In this document: positions 1-5,252 of the stretch, in pieces
How positions within the stretch are numbered: position 1 is the stretch's first letter
Layout: the number at the start of each line of letters is the position of its first letter
Origin: an uncultured Ruminococcus sp.
GTDB lineage: Bacteria > Bacillota > Clostridia > Oscillospirales > Acutalibacteraceae
DNA length: 5,252 nucleotides
Direction: 5' to 3'
Assembly (NCBI GenBank): GCA_902766305.1
Contig: CACXDE010000097.1
Span: 1 to 5,252, forward strand
Translations under genes and position numbers: made by a program
The notes under the pieces: generated by a model
The model's database searches: none
What the model saw: the letters and a program-made list of their open reading frames with translations, nothing else
Told to the model about the DNA's origin: nothing

Positions 1-1113
1 GCTGAGATTGTCAAGAGAGTAAAGTATCAGTATCCCGTCAGCACCCTCTTTTGCCGCCAATGCTGATATTTCTTTTTTGTAATATCTCATATCCGCCATA
101 ATTATCTCATGATAATTCTGTGACAGAAAAGGTACGATACTGTGTGCATAGGAATCCTTTAAAACAATCAGCGTTCCGCTGTCAACAGCCTTATTGGTTA
201 TCCTGACAAGGCTGTGGTTTCCGTCAAGAAAGACAGGGTATTTGTCGTCTTCATTAAGATGTTCACGGAAGAAATAGCTTTTCCCCGTTTTCTTGTCGCT
301 GCCGTCTGATATCTCTATGGTAACGCTGTCCTTCGGCTGATTCTTTGCCGACCATAATTCTATACTGTCAGAAGAAAGCATCCACAAAGCGCTCTTTGAA
401 TATGATGTACCGTAAAAGCCTTCTTCCTTCTCCTTGCTAAATCCGCTTTCCGGAACAGGCTCAAATCCCATGCTTTTTCCAAGGAGCGCATAACATTCAT
501 ATGCCCCCTTGCTTGTCCAGTGATGATCTGTTTTATAATACAGCTGTGCGCTGCCAGCCTTCTCTGAAAAAGCTTTTGTAACGTCCGTAAATATAACATT
601 ATCTCCAAGTCCGGCTTTGAACTCATTTATCAGCTTATCATCCTGATATGTTTCATGCAGCGCAGGAAGCTTATTCTGATTTATATATCCTGACGACGGC
701 ACCACAGTCATATACACCGGAATATCAGAGTAATCGGAATATTCCTTTATAAATCCGGCATTCTTTTTCAGATTCTCCGTTTCTTTTGACGGCTTAGGGA
801 AAAGATAACCGTCACTGCCGACATAAATATCCTTAGAACCGTTTCTCCCTTCGGCAAGCTCCAGACAGGCGCTTGTTCCTACAAAGAAGTTTCTTCCGGG
901 AATATGGTCGGAAAGATATGTATCAAGCTCATTCTGAAATTTTGCATTCATAACAGTTTCAGCTGTAAGCTCCGGAAAAGCAGAAAGCTCTCTCTTTTCC
1001 TGTGTTGAAAATGTATCCTTCGGCAGGATAAAGAAAAGCAGCATTATTATAAATATAAATGCGCACATAATAAATGCGGGCAGATAATATACAATTTTTT
1101 TCATTTTATACAT
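1..1113 (-). CDS. DHHW-family membrane-anchored protein (AlgX/AlgJ/DltD-like SGNH-type acyltransferase partner), 3' end cut by window edge
   Basis: The frame is open for 371 codons from ATG 1113 to the window edge. Only a short C-terminal tail should be missing, since the family is usually about 370-400 residues. Residues 8-30 form one hydrophobic signal-anchor, so the rest should lie outside the membrane. Next come the family's N-terminal pattern (FSTQEKREL and a proline, about 35-48), a glycine-rich YVGSDGYLF block (97-105), a TVVPSSG block (136-142), the name-giving D196-H-H-W199, and KDSYAH (319-324). By analogy with AlgX (known D-x-H plus Ser catalytic residues), D196, H198 and S321 are the likely triad; this is inference. 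The start at 1113 is preferred because GGTGA lies 6 bases upstream; M4 (1104) is an alternative. The ATG at 1126 hits a stop after six codons. The gene starts 15 bases after the MBOAT stop, and that pairing suggests it accepts acyl groups from the MBOAT and modifies an extracellular glycan. Confidence 0.9.
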   Translation of the reverse strand, partial: MYKMKKIVYYLPAFIMCAFIFIIMLLFFILPKDTFSTQEKRELSAFPELTAETVMNAKFQNELDTYLSDHIPGRNFFVGTSACLELAEGRNGSKDIYVGSDGYLFPKPSKETENLKKNAGFIKEYSDYSDIPVYMTVVPSSGYINQNKLPALHETYQDDKLINEFKAGLGDNVIFTDVTKAFSEKAGSAQLYYKTDHHWTSKGAYECYALLGKSMGFEPVPESGFSKEKEEGFYGTSYSKSALWMLSSDSIELWSAKNQPKDSVTIEISDGSDKKTGKSYFFREHLNEDDKYPVFLDGNHSLVRITNKAVDSGTLIVLKDSYAHSIVPFLSQNYHEIIMADMRYYKKEISALAAKEGADGILILYSLDNLS

Positions 1114-1128
1114 TCACTTTCACCATGC

Positions 1129-2526
1129 TCAGAACTTGAAATACAGGAAGGGATTGTATGTGCTTCCGGAAAGCTTAGCGGTACACAGCAGAAGCGCAGC
1201 AGCTGTACCGGTGCTGTCCATACAGCACAAAACCGGTCTGCTTTTTATTTTGTGATACAAAACGGATGCCAGCGGCGTAGACGCCAGAGCCGCAATTATA
1301 AGCAGAGGGAGATATGATATCACTGTCACCATAACTGTCTCTTCCATAGCAAAACCGTCCGAACCGAACATACGCAGAAAATATGTTCCCATCTCCCCCA
1401 TGTCCTCAAAATAGAATATCAGCCATCCAAAGACTATAAGTATAAGAGAATAAATATGCCCGAAAACCGCCGGTATCTTTTTCAGAAGCTTTAGCATAAA
1501 GGTCTTTTCTACAACAAGTATAACACCAAAATATAATCCCCATAGTATAAAATTGTAGCTTGCGCCGTGCCACAATCCTGTAAGAAACCAGACTATGCCA
1601 AGATTGAGTATCTGTCTCGGAAGCCCCTTCCTGTTGCCGCCAAGGGGGATATACACATATTCACGAAACCAGGTTCCCAGAGAAATATGCCATCTGCGCC
1701 AGAACTCGGTTATGCTTTTTGAAATATAGGGATAATCAAAGTTTTTGATAAACTCAAAGCCAAACATTTTGCCAAGACCTATCGCCATATCGCTGTAGCC
1801 GCTGAAATCAAAATAGATCTGGAACGTATATGCTATGATCCCCGCCCATGCGCCGACAGCACCGCTTTGTGAACCGCTGTTTCTTATGATATCCCAAAGT
1901 CCGCCCATTTCATTTGCGATAAGAACTTTTTTTGAAAGACCGATAAGAAATACCTTTACGCCGTCTGTAAACTGTTCAAGATTTTCATGCCTGTCCATCA
2001 TCTGTGCGGCAACGTCCTCATACCGCACAATAGGACCTGCTATCAGCTGAGGGAAAAGTGATACATACGTACCAAATGCTATAAAATTCTTCTGAACCTT
2101 AACCGTATTTCGGTAAACATCTATAGTATATGACATTGTCTGGAAGGTATAGAAGGATATGCCAATCGGAAGAGCAACCTCCATAACAGGCAGATTCAGG
2201 AAGGGCAGAACAATATTAAGTGTTTGTCCGATAAGTCCGGCATATTTGAAAAAGCCTAACAATCCCAGATTCACCGCAACGTCAGCGATAAGTATAAGCT
2301 TTGAAAGCTTTTTCCTTTTGCGGTATCTTCCTAAAAGAATACCGGCAATATAGTTTACCGCTATAGAGACAAGCATCAGCAGAACAAATACAGGTTCTCC
2401 CCATGCGTAAAAAACAAGGTCAACGGCAAAAAGCGTTATATTCCTGAAACGCTTAGGTGTAAGATAGTACAGTACAAGTACAACCGGCAGAAAACAGAAC
2501 AGAAAAACAAAACTCGAAAAAACCAA
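1129..2526 (-). CDS. MBOAT-family O-acyltransferase (AlgI/DltB type)
   Basis: This is a 465-residue polytopic membrane protein, full length for the family. It begins with the usual MVFSS start followed by a membrane helix with an FLP motif, and it ends in the typical YNPFLYFKF. Family hallmarks are visible: LPIGISFYTFQ (119-129), FPQLIAGPIVRY (158-169), FDFSGYSDMAIGLG (239-252), EFWRRWHISLGTWFREY (274-290) and LTGLWHGAS (315-323). H320 in WHG is the expected catalytic histidine and H280 the second conserved histidine. Known relatives move acyl groups from a cytoplasmic donor (acetyl-CoA, or D-Ala-carrier for DltB) through the membrane to an extracellular acceptor. No dltA, dltC or dltD genes are nearby, so acetylation of a polysaccharide or wall polymer is the better guess. 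The start is TTG: an in-frame TGA lies just three codons upstream, no ATG or GTG intervenes, and the product matches the family's usual N-terminus. Confidence 0.95.
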   Translation of the reverse strand: MVFSSFVFLFCFLPVVLVLYYLTPKRFRNITLFAVDLVFYAWGEPVFVLLMLVSIAVNYIAGILLGRYRKRKKLSKLILIADVAVNLGLLGFFKYAGLIGQTLNIVLPFLNLPVMEVALPIGISFYTFQTMSYTIDVYRNTVKVQKNFIAFGTYVSLFPQLIAGPIVRYEDVAAQMMDRHENLEQFTDGVKVFLIGLSKKVLIANEMGGLWDIIRNSGSQSGAVGAWAGIIAYTFQIYFDFSGYSDMAIGLGKMFGFEFIKNFDYPYISKSITEFWRRWHISLGTWFREYVYIPLGGNRKGLPRQILNLGIVWFLTGLWHGASYNFILWGLYFGVILVVEKTFMLKLLKKIPAVFGHIYSLILIVFGWLIFYFEDMGEMGTYFLRMFGSDGFAMEETVMVTVISYLPLLIIAALASTPLASVLYHKIKSRPVLCCMDSTGTAAALLLCTAKLSGSTYNPFLYFKF

Positions 2527-2533
2527 AAATCTT

Positions 2534-2540
2534 CACCACC
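2534..2540 (-). promoter_or_regulatory. Ribosome binding site deciding the TTG start of the MBOAT gene
   Basis: The minus strand reads GGTGGTG, ending 7 bases before the TTG codon at 2526-2524. It sits in the 21-base gap after the DUF4358 stop. Its TGA (2535-2533) is in frame with the MBOAT gene and blocks any longer reading frame. It is weaker than the AGGAGG-type sites of neighbouring genes. Confidence 0.6.
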
Positions 2541-2547
2541 GATTATA

Positions 2548-3168
2548 TCAGCCTATATTCTGGCTGAAAATGCTTCTGATCTGTTCAGAGTCAGCAGAAA
2601 TAACCAAAGATACATAAAGTCCTTCGACCTCTACCTTGGCATTTTCGATATTAGCCTTCTGTTTCGGGTCATAATTCTGAACTACATTGTAGATAGAATC
2701 AAGGTTTGTCTGAAGCTTAGCCTTGATGTCCTCTGCCTTGCTTTCATCCTTTGCCTTTATATAGATTATCTGATCCTGCTTTACACCGTCAGCGCAGATA
2801 CCGCCCGTAAATTCATCCATTTCATCCTCAGTGATTCCCATTACACGGTCAAGTCTTTTTGCAGTGATATCTATCATTTCCTCGGGAAGCTGTACCTGAG
2901 ACTTTACCATTTCATAGATCGAAGCAAGACTGCCGTCTGCCGCCGGAGTTTCAGTACTTTCCTGTACACTATCCTGAGTGCTTTCTTCTGTTCCGGGTTC
3001 TGTACCTGCCTGTGAGCTTTCCTCCCCTGTCTGGTCTGTTGATTGTTCATCAGCAGATGACTGAACTGTCTGAGTATTGTCCGGCTTTGTATCCTTATTA
3101 TCACCATTGCAGGCAGAAACAGATACTATCATTGCGGCAGTAAGAACTGCCAGTAAAAGCTTTTTCAT
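2548..3168 (-). CDS. DUF4358-like lipoprotein of unknown function
   Basis: This 206-residue protein has a lipoprotein signal: MKK, a hydrophobic stretch, then V-S-A-C with C20 as the predicted lipidated cysteine. Residues 21-78 are a low-complexity linker rich in Thr, Ser, Glu, Gln and Asp. It probably spaces the folded part away from the membrane through the wall. The folded domain (about 82-203) resembles the DUF4358 family by pattern: an MVKSQVQLPEEM opening, an acidic ITEDEMDEF segment, IIYIKAKDESKAEDIKAKL, a YDPKQKANIENAKV segment and a GLYVSLVIS strand before the C-terminal helix. DUF4358 has no established biochemical function; such lipoproteins often lie beside MBOAT and SGNH genes in clostridia (recalled, not searched). 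The ATG at 3168 has AAAGGA 8 bases upstream. The gap to the upstream gene is 40 bases and to the MBOAT start 21. It may help acylation as an extracytoplasmic scaffold or substrate-binding partner; that is inference. Confidence 0.85.
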   Translation of the reverse strand: MKKLLLAVLTAAMIVSVSACNGDNKDTKPDNTQTVQSSADEQSTDQTGEESSQAGTEPGTEESTQDSVQESTETPAADGSLASIYEMVKSQVQLPEEMIDITAKRLDRVMGITEDEMDEFTGGICADGVKQDQIIYIKAKDESKAEDIKAKLQTNLDSIYNVVQNYDPKQKANIENAKVEVEGLYVSLVISADSEQIRSIFSQNIG

Positions 3169-3208
3169 TTTAAAGATCCTTTCTTTTTTCCTTATTTTAT
3201 ATTACTTT

Positions 3209-3784
3209 TCAATTCCACTTATCCTGTGAAGCAGGAACACGTATTCCCACAAGTACAAACTGTTCCCACAAATACCACTTATCGCCTTTTCTTCTCAGCT
3301 GAATTTGTCTGGGACTGTCAGCACCGCCCGAACGGACATTCAGCTTTGCATATCCTTCATTTGCAAAGGAATACGGGTCAGAATAAAAAGTGATTTTGTA
3401 CGGTTCATCCGGTCTGTAATCATTTTCAGGTTTTGAACCGCTGAAATAAGAAAACGGCAAATATGGCTGATCTCTCAGTCTGTCGTTAAGAAATTGCAAA
3501 TCGTAGTTAGACAGACTTCCCTTAGGTCCTCGAAGAATATTCAGCATCTTTGTACCATTTTCTTTATCGACAGCGTAACAGCACAATGCACATACCGCTA
3601 AAGCCGCTGTCTTGTACGGAGTATCCATTTCAAATTCCGGCAGAGACTGCATTTCATCCGGTGTTTCAGGCAACTGTGAAAAGCTGAAGGTAAAAGCTCC
3701 TTCTGCCGGTTTTGAAGGATTACTGGTGATGTCTCCATACGCCTGGCTTTGCATTCTGTCAAAAAGTCCTCCCTGCATAAGCAT
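3209..3784 (-). CDS. Small soluble protein resembling DUF6935, function unknown
   Basis: This is a 191-residue protein (189 if M3 is used) with no signal peptide or membrane segment, so it is probably cytoplasmic. Its pattern resembles a clostridial family I recall as DUF6935: LPETPDEMQSLPEFEMDTPYKTAAL (38-62), a Cys-rich ALAVCALCCYAVD helix (61-73), MLNILRGPKG (80-89), LPFSYFSGSKPENDY (109-123), NEGYAKLNVRSGGADSPRQI (142-161) and GDKWYLWEQF (167-176). The family name is from memory and less certain than the resemblance. Strong conservation of these blocks suggests a defined fold, but I know of no assigned activity and see no catalytic signature. It lies 30-36 bases after the SGNH lipoprotein and 40 bases before the DUF4358 lipoprotein, so it is probably co-transcribed. 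It is the only apparently cytoplasmic product in an otherwise envelope-directed cluster. A regulatory or coupling role is possible but unsupported. Confidence 0.8.
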   Translation of the reverse strand: MLMQGGLFDRMQSQAYGDITSNPSKPAEGAFTFSFSQLPETPDEMQSLPEFEMDTPYKTAALAVCALCCYAVDKENGTKMLNILRGPKGSLSNYDLQFLNDRLRDQPYLPFSYFSGSKPENDYRPDEPYKITFYSDPYSFANEGYAKLNVRSGGADSPRQIQLRRKGDKWYLWEQFVLVGIRVPASQDKWN

Positions 3785-3787
3785 GAT

Positions 3788-3793
3788 CCTCCT
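3788..3793 (-). promoter_or_regulatory. Ribosome binding site of the DUF6935-like gene, start ambiguous between two ATGs
   Basis: The minus strand reads AGGAGG, a full match to the anti-Shine-Dalgarno core. It lies only 3 bases before the ATG at 3784 but 9 bases before the in-frame ATG at 3778. The usual spacing of 5-9 bases favours the second ATG, giving a protein starting MQGGLFDR. The feature for this gene keeps the longer frame. Confidence 0.7.
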
Positions 3794-3814
3794 GTCTTAT
3801 ATTTTGCCTGTAAT

Positions 3815-5071
3815 TCAAGAATCCTCCTTAGAGGTTGTCTCCGATACAGTTTCGCTTTCTTCATCACTTTCCTGCTCAACAGGAGATTCCTCAGAGCTTT
3901 CAGGTTCGGATACAATTTCGTCACCCGGATATGCTGTTGCAACGCTTGATTTCAGAAAATCAGCCCATACGGCGCAGCCCTTGAATGTCAGGTGCAGACC
4001 AAGTCCGCCCGGATCGGAACAAAATTCATTCGGCAGATAGCCGTAGTTGTTTGCAAGCGCATTATAAGAATCCAGGAATCCGTAGCCCTCCTGTGCAGCA
4101 AACTGTTTCAGGTTTTCGTTATACTGTCTTATAAGGCTGTTGCTGAGGTGCGGTCTTTCTCTTCCGTAAATTATCGGACTTACTGTCTGGAGATATATTT
4201 TTACATCCGGAGATTTCGCCTTAATTTTGTTGAGGAGACTGCGCGCATGGGTGATAACTCCAGCCGGTCCCCATATTCCTATATCATTCATGCCAAGAGT
4301 GATTATAGCTTTTTTTGCGCCTGTCAGTTTTACAGCGTCCTCCAAAAGAATTTTTCTGCCCTTGTAAACCGGATGAACATTTCCGGCACGGTAGAGATCC
4401 CACTGACTATTCCAGTAGCTGAGACTTCCGGCGCATACAAAGTCAGCATCGCCGAACGCATTGTACCTGTCATTGTACATACTCAGTCCGACTGTCAGAC
4501 TGTCCCCAAGGAAAACACAGTCGTCAAACCATGAATCGTTTACCTTTACTTCCTCCGGAATGCTTTCAAACTTGTTCTCAAAAACAGGCTTTTCCGGTTC
4601 GGGTTCTGTTACGATCGTTGATTCTTCAACAATATACTGCTGAACCTTATCCGGCTCGACCTGACGTATAGGGTCGTCAGCATTGCCGACATCATATGTA
4701 TAGGTATAATACTGTACCTGCTGAGGTGCCTGACTTGCCTGTGAAACAACAGATGATGTTTTTTTAGTCTGATCTGTCTTTTTTGACGCTTCAGACGAAG
4801 CCTTAGAAACCTTGCTTTCTGCCTTCTTGCTTGATTCGTCCTTGGATTCAGTTTTGCTTTCTGCACTGCTGCTTGATATGCTGCTCTGAACTACAGAAGA
4901 TTCCTTTTCAGAAACCTTTGATGACTGTTCTTCAATTTCAGAAGAAGTATCAGAAGACTCTACAGATACCTGACTTGAAACTGCCGTATCTTCCTCTTCT
5001 GTTTCAGTACCCTGACCGCAGCCGCATAACAAAAGCATAGCAGCCAATGCCGCAGCTATAATTCTTTTCAT
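3815..5071 (-). CDS. Surface lipoprotein with GDSL/SGNH hydrolase-fold domain
   Basis: This is a 418-residue lipoprotein. The start at 5071 is chosen because it gives a clean signal peptide (MKR, hydrophobic core, L-C-G-C with C18 lipidated) and has GGGAGG about 9 bases upstream. The frame stays open 54 codons further, but that stretch runs through the promoter and is unlikely to be translated. Residues 20-115 are a Ser/Glu/Lys/Thr-rich linker; 116-180 is a less biased spacer. The SGNH domain (about 183-378) shows block I GDSLT with nucleophile S191, block II glycine around G215, block III GMND with N262, and a block V histidine H360 in GLHLTFKG. The Asp normally three residues before that His is Leu357; D353 is the nearest Asp. 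Residues 384-418 form an acidic Ser/Glu tail. Family members are esterases or acyltransferases. Beside an MBOAT it could O-acylate or de-acylate a surface glycan (inference). It is the first gene of the operon. Confidence 0.92.
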   Translation of the reverse strand: MKRIIAAALAAMLLLCGCGQGTETEEEDTAVSSQVSVESSDTSSEIEEQSSKVSEKESSVVQSSISSSSAESKTESKDESSKKAESKVSKASSEASKKTDQTKKTSSVVSQASQAPQQVQYYTYTYDVGNADDPIRQVEPDKVQQYIVEESTIVTEPEPEKPVFENKFESIPEEVKVNDSWFDDCVFLGDSLTVGLSMYNDRYNAFGDADFVCAGSLSYWNSQWDLYRAGNVHPVYKGRKILLEDAVKLTGAKKAIITLGMNDIGIWGPAGVITHARSLLNKIKAKSPDVKIYLQTVSPIIYGRERPHLSNSLIRQYNENLKQFAAQEGYGFLDSYNALANNYGYLPNEFCSDPGGLGLHLTFKGCAVWADFLKSSVATAYPGDEIVSEPESSEESPVEQESDEESETVSETTSKEDS

Positions 5072-5080
5072 TAACAACTT

Positions 5081-5086
5081 CCTCCC
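5081..5086 (-). promoter_or_regulatory. Ribosome binding site supporting the lipoprotein start at 5071
   Basis: The minus strand reads GGGAGG (in the context GGGAGGAAG), 9 bases before ATG 5071-5069. It supports this internal ATG over the longer open frame starting at 5233, which has no comparable site noted before it. Confidence 0.75.
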
Positions 5087-5110
5087 TATTTTATGATAAT
5101 ATCCTACATT

Positions 5111-5137
5111 ATCCATTATATATTTATAACAATGGAT
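5111..5137. repeat. Inverted repeat ATCCATT / AATGGAT within the promoter (possible operator)
   Basis: ATCCATT (5111-5117) and AATGGAT (5131-5137) are exact 7-base inverted arms separated by 13 bases. Their centres are 20 bases apart, about two helical turns. One arm overlaps the -10 box and the other abuts the -35 box. The layout would suit a dimeric repressor, but the region is A/T-rich and no regulator gene is in the window, so the operator role is inference. Confidence 0.45.
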
Positions 5138-5143
5138 TGTCAA
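5115..5143 (-). promoter_or_regulatory. Perfect-consensus housekeeping (sigma-A type) promoter of the operon
   Basis: On the minus strand, TTGACA (5143-5138) and TATAAT (5120-5115) both match consensus exactly and are separated by exactly 17 bases. The stretch upstream of the -35 (about 5144-5160) is A/T-rich like an UP element. Transcription should start near 5108, leaving a leader of about 37 bases before the ATG at 5071. This is the only convincing promoter seen, and with the short gaps downstream it suggests one transcript for all five genes. Confidence 0.85.
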
Positions 5144-5252
5144 CAATTTATTTATGTTCATAGTGCCAGCGTGACGCTGGACCCGCACCAGTCTTTCACC
5201 ACTTTCTTCTTGGTCGTAACTTTTATGAATCACGGGCGGTGCTATTCCGTAA
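5144..5252. other. Upstream intergenic stretch with no supported gene
   Basis: Beyond the A/T-rich promoter flank and the palindrome, the stretch from about 5161 to the edge is more GC-rich than the promoter region. Short open frames exist on both strands, but none has a start, ribosome binding site or recognisable protein pattern. It may be the tail of an upstream element cut by the window. Confidence 0.4.
5166..5180. repeat. Compact GC-rich palindrome upstream of the promoter
   Basis: CCAGCGT, a single G, then ACGCTGG form an exact 15-base palindrome, centred about 30 bases beyond the -35 box and near -65 relative to the predicted start. It could be a protein-binding site, or a hairpin at the 3' end of something upstream. 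No T-run follows on the minus strand, so it is not a normal terminator. Confidence 0.4.

Noticed and set aside
360..626. Minus-strand open frame of 88 codons
   Set aside because: It is an alternate frame inside the DHHW gene, whose motif D-H-H-W at 517-528 is read in the other frame.
1094..1126. ATG at 1126 as start of the DHHW gene
   Set aside because: That frame stops after six codons; the ATG at 1113 with GGTGA upstream leads into the conserved protein.
1129..2526. Assignment of the MBOAT gene as dltB (teichoic acid D-alanylation)
   Set aside because: The family core is shared, but no dltA, dltC or dltD gene is present and the neighbours are DHHW, DUF4358-like and GDSL proteins, so a general O-acyltransferase call is safer.
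3169..3208. Internal promoter before the DUF4358-like gene
   Set aside because: A TATAAA-like string exists in A/T-rich sequence, but no -35 box is found at suitable distance.
3612..4040. Plus-strand open frame of 142 codons
   Set aside because: It is antisense to the join of the DUF6935-like and SGNH genes and has no recognisable domain; it is a shadow of the coding strand.
3992..4534. Plus-strand open frame of 180 codons
   Set aside because: It lies wholly antisense to the SGNH domain, shows no protein family pattern and has no promoter or ribosome binding site that I could see.
5163..5188. Intrinsic terminator at the GC-rich palindrome
   Set aside because: The stem is compact, but no run of T follows on either strand, so it does not look like a factor-independent terminator.
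5072..5233. N-terminal extension of the SGNH lipoprotein to an ATG at 5233 (54 extra residues)
   Set aside because: It would bury the lipoprotein signal peptide inside the protein and would overlap the perfect promoter, whose predicted transcript starts downstream of that ATG.

Overview
The window carries five genes, all on the minus strand and tightly spaced (gaps of about 15 to 40 bases). They look like a single leftward operon. In transcription order they are: (1) a surface lipoprotein with a GDSL/SGNH hydrolase-fold domain, 3815-5071; (2) a small soluble protein of unknown function resembling DUF6935, 3209-3784; (3) a lipoprotein with a DUF4358-like domain, 2548-3168; (4) a complete MBOAT-family membrane O-acyltransferase of the AlgI/DltB type, 1129-2526; (5) a DHHW-family (AlgJ/AlgX/DltD-like) membrane-anchored extracytoplasmic protein that runs off the left edge, 1-1113.

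The organism is most likely a low-to-medium GC Gram-positive gut or rumen clostridium, of a Ruminococcus/Oscillospirales kind. The reasons are strong AGGAGG-type ribosome binding sites, lipoprotein signal peptides followed by long Ser/Thr/Glu/Lys linkers, and the DUF4358, DHHW and MBOAT combination, which is familiar from these bacteria. This assignment is inference from style and family content, not a database match.

The right-hand end (5072-5252) is the control region. It has a perfect-consensus housekeeping promoter reading left (TTGACA, 17 bp, TATAAT; 5115-5143). An inverted repeat, ATCCATT/AATGGAT, overlaps the promoter core. Further upstream lies a compact GC-rich palindrome (5166-5180). 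No gene could be supported in 5144-5252.

The likely joint role is O-acylation (probably O-acetylation) of an extracellular glycan. The MBOAT would pass acyl groups from a cytoplasmic donor across the membrane. The DHHW protein, with the AlgX-like D-x-H plus Ser residues, would hand them to a polysaccharide. The SGNH lipoprotein would act as a second transferase or as an esterase on the outer face. The DUF4358 lipoprotein and the DUF6935-like protein are accessory components of unknown function. The glycan, the donor and the interactions are inferred by analogy with AlgI/AlgJ/AlgX, PatA/PatB and DltB/DltD. No glycosyltransferase is visible here to name the substrate. No RNA genes, mobile elements, CRISPR arrays or intrinsic terminators were found.
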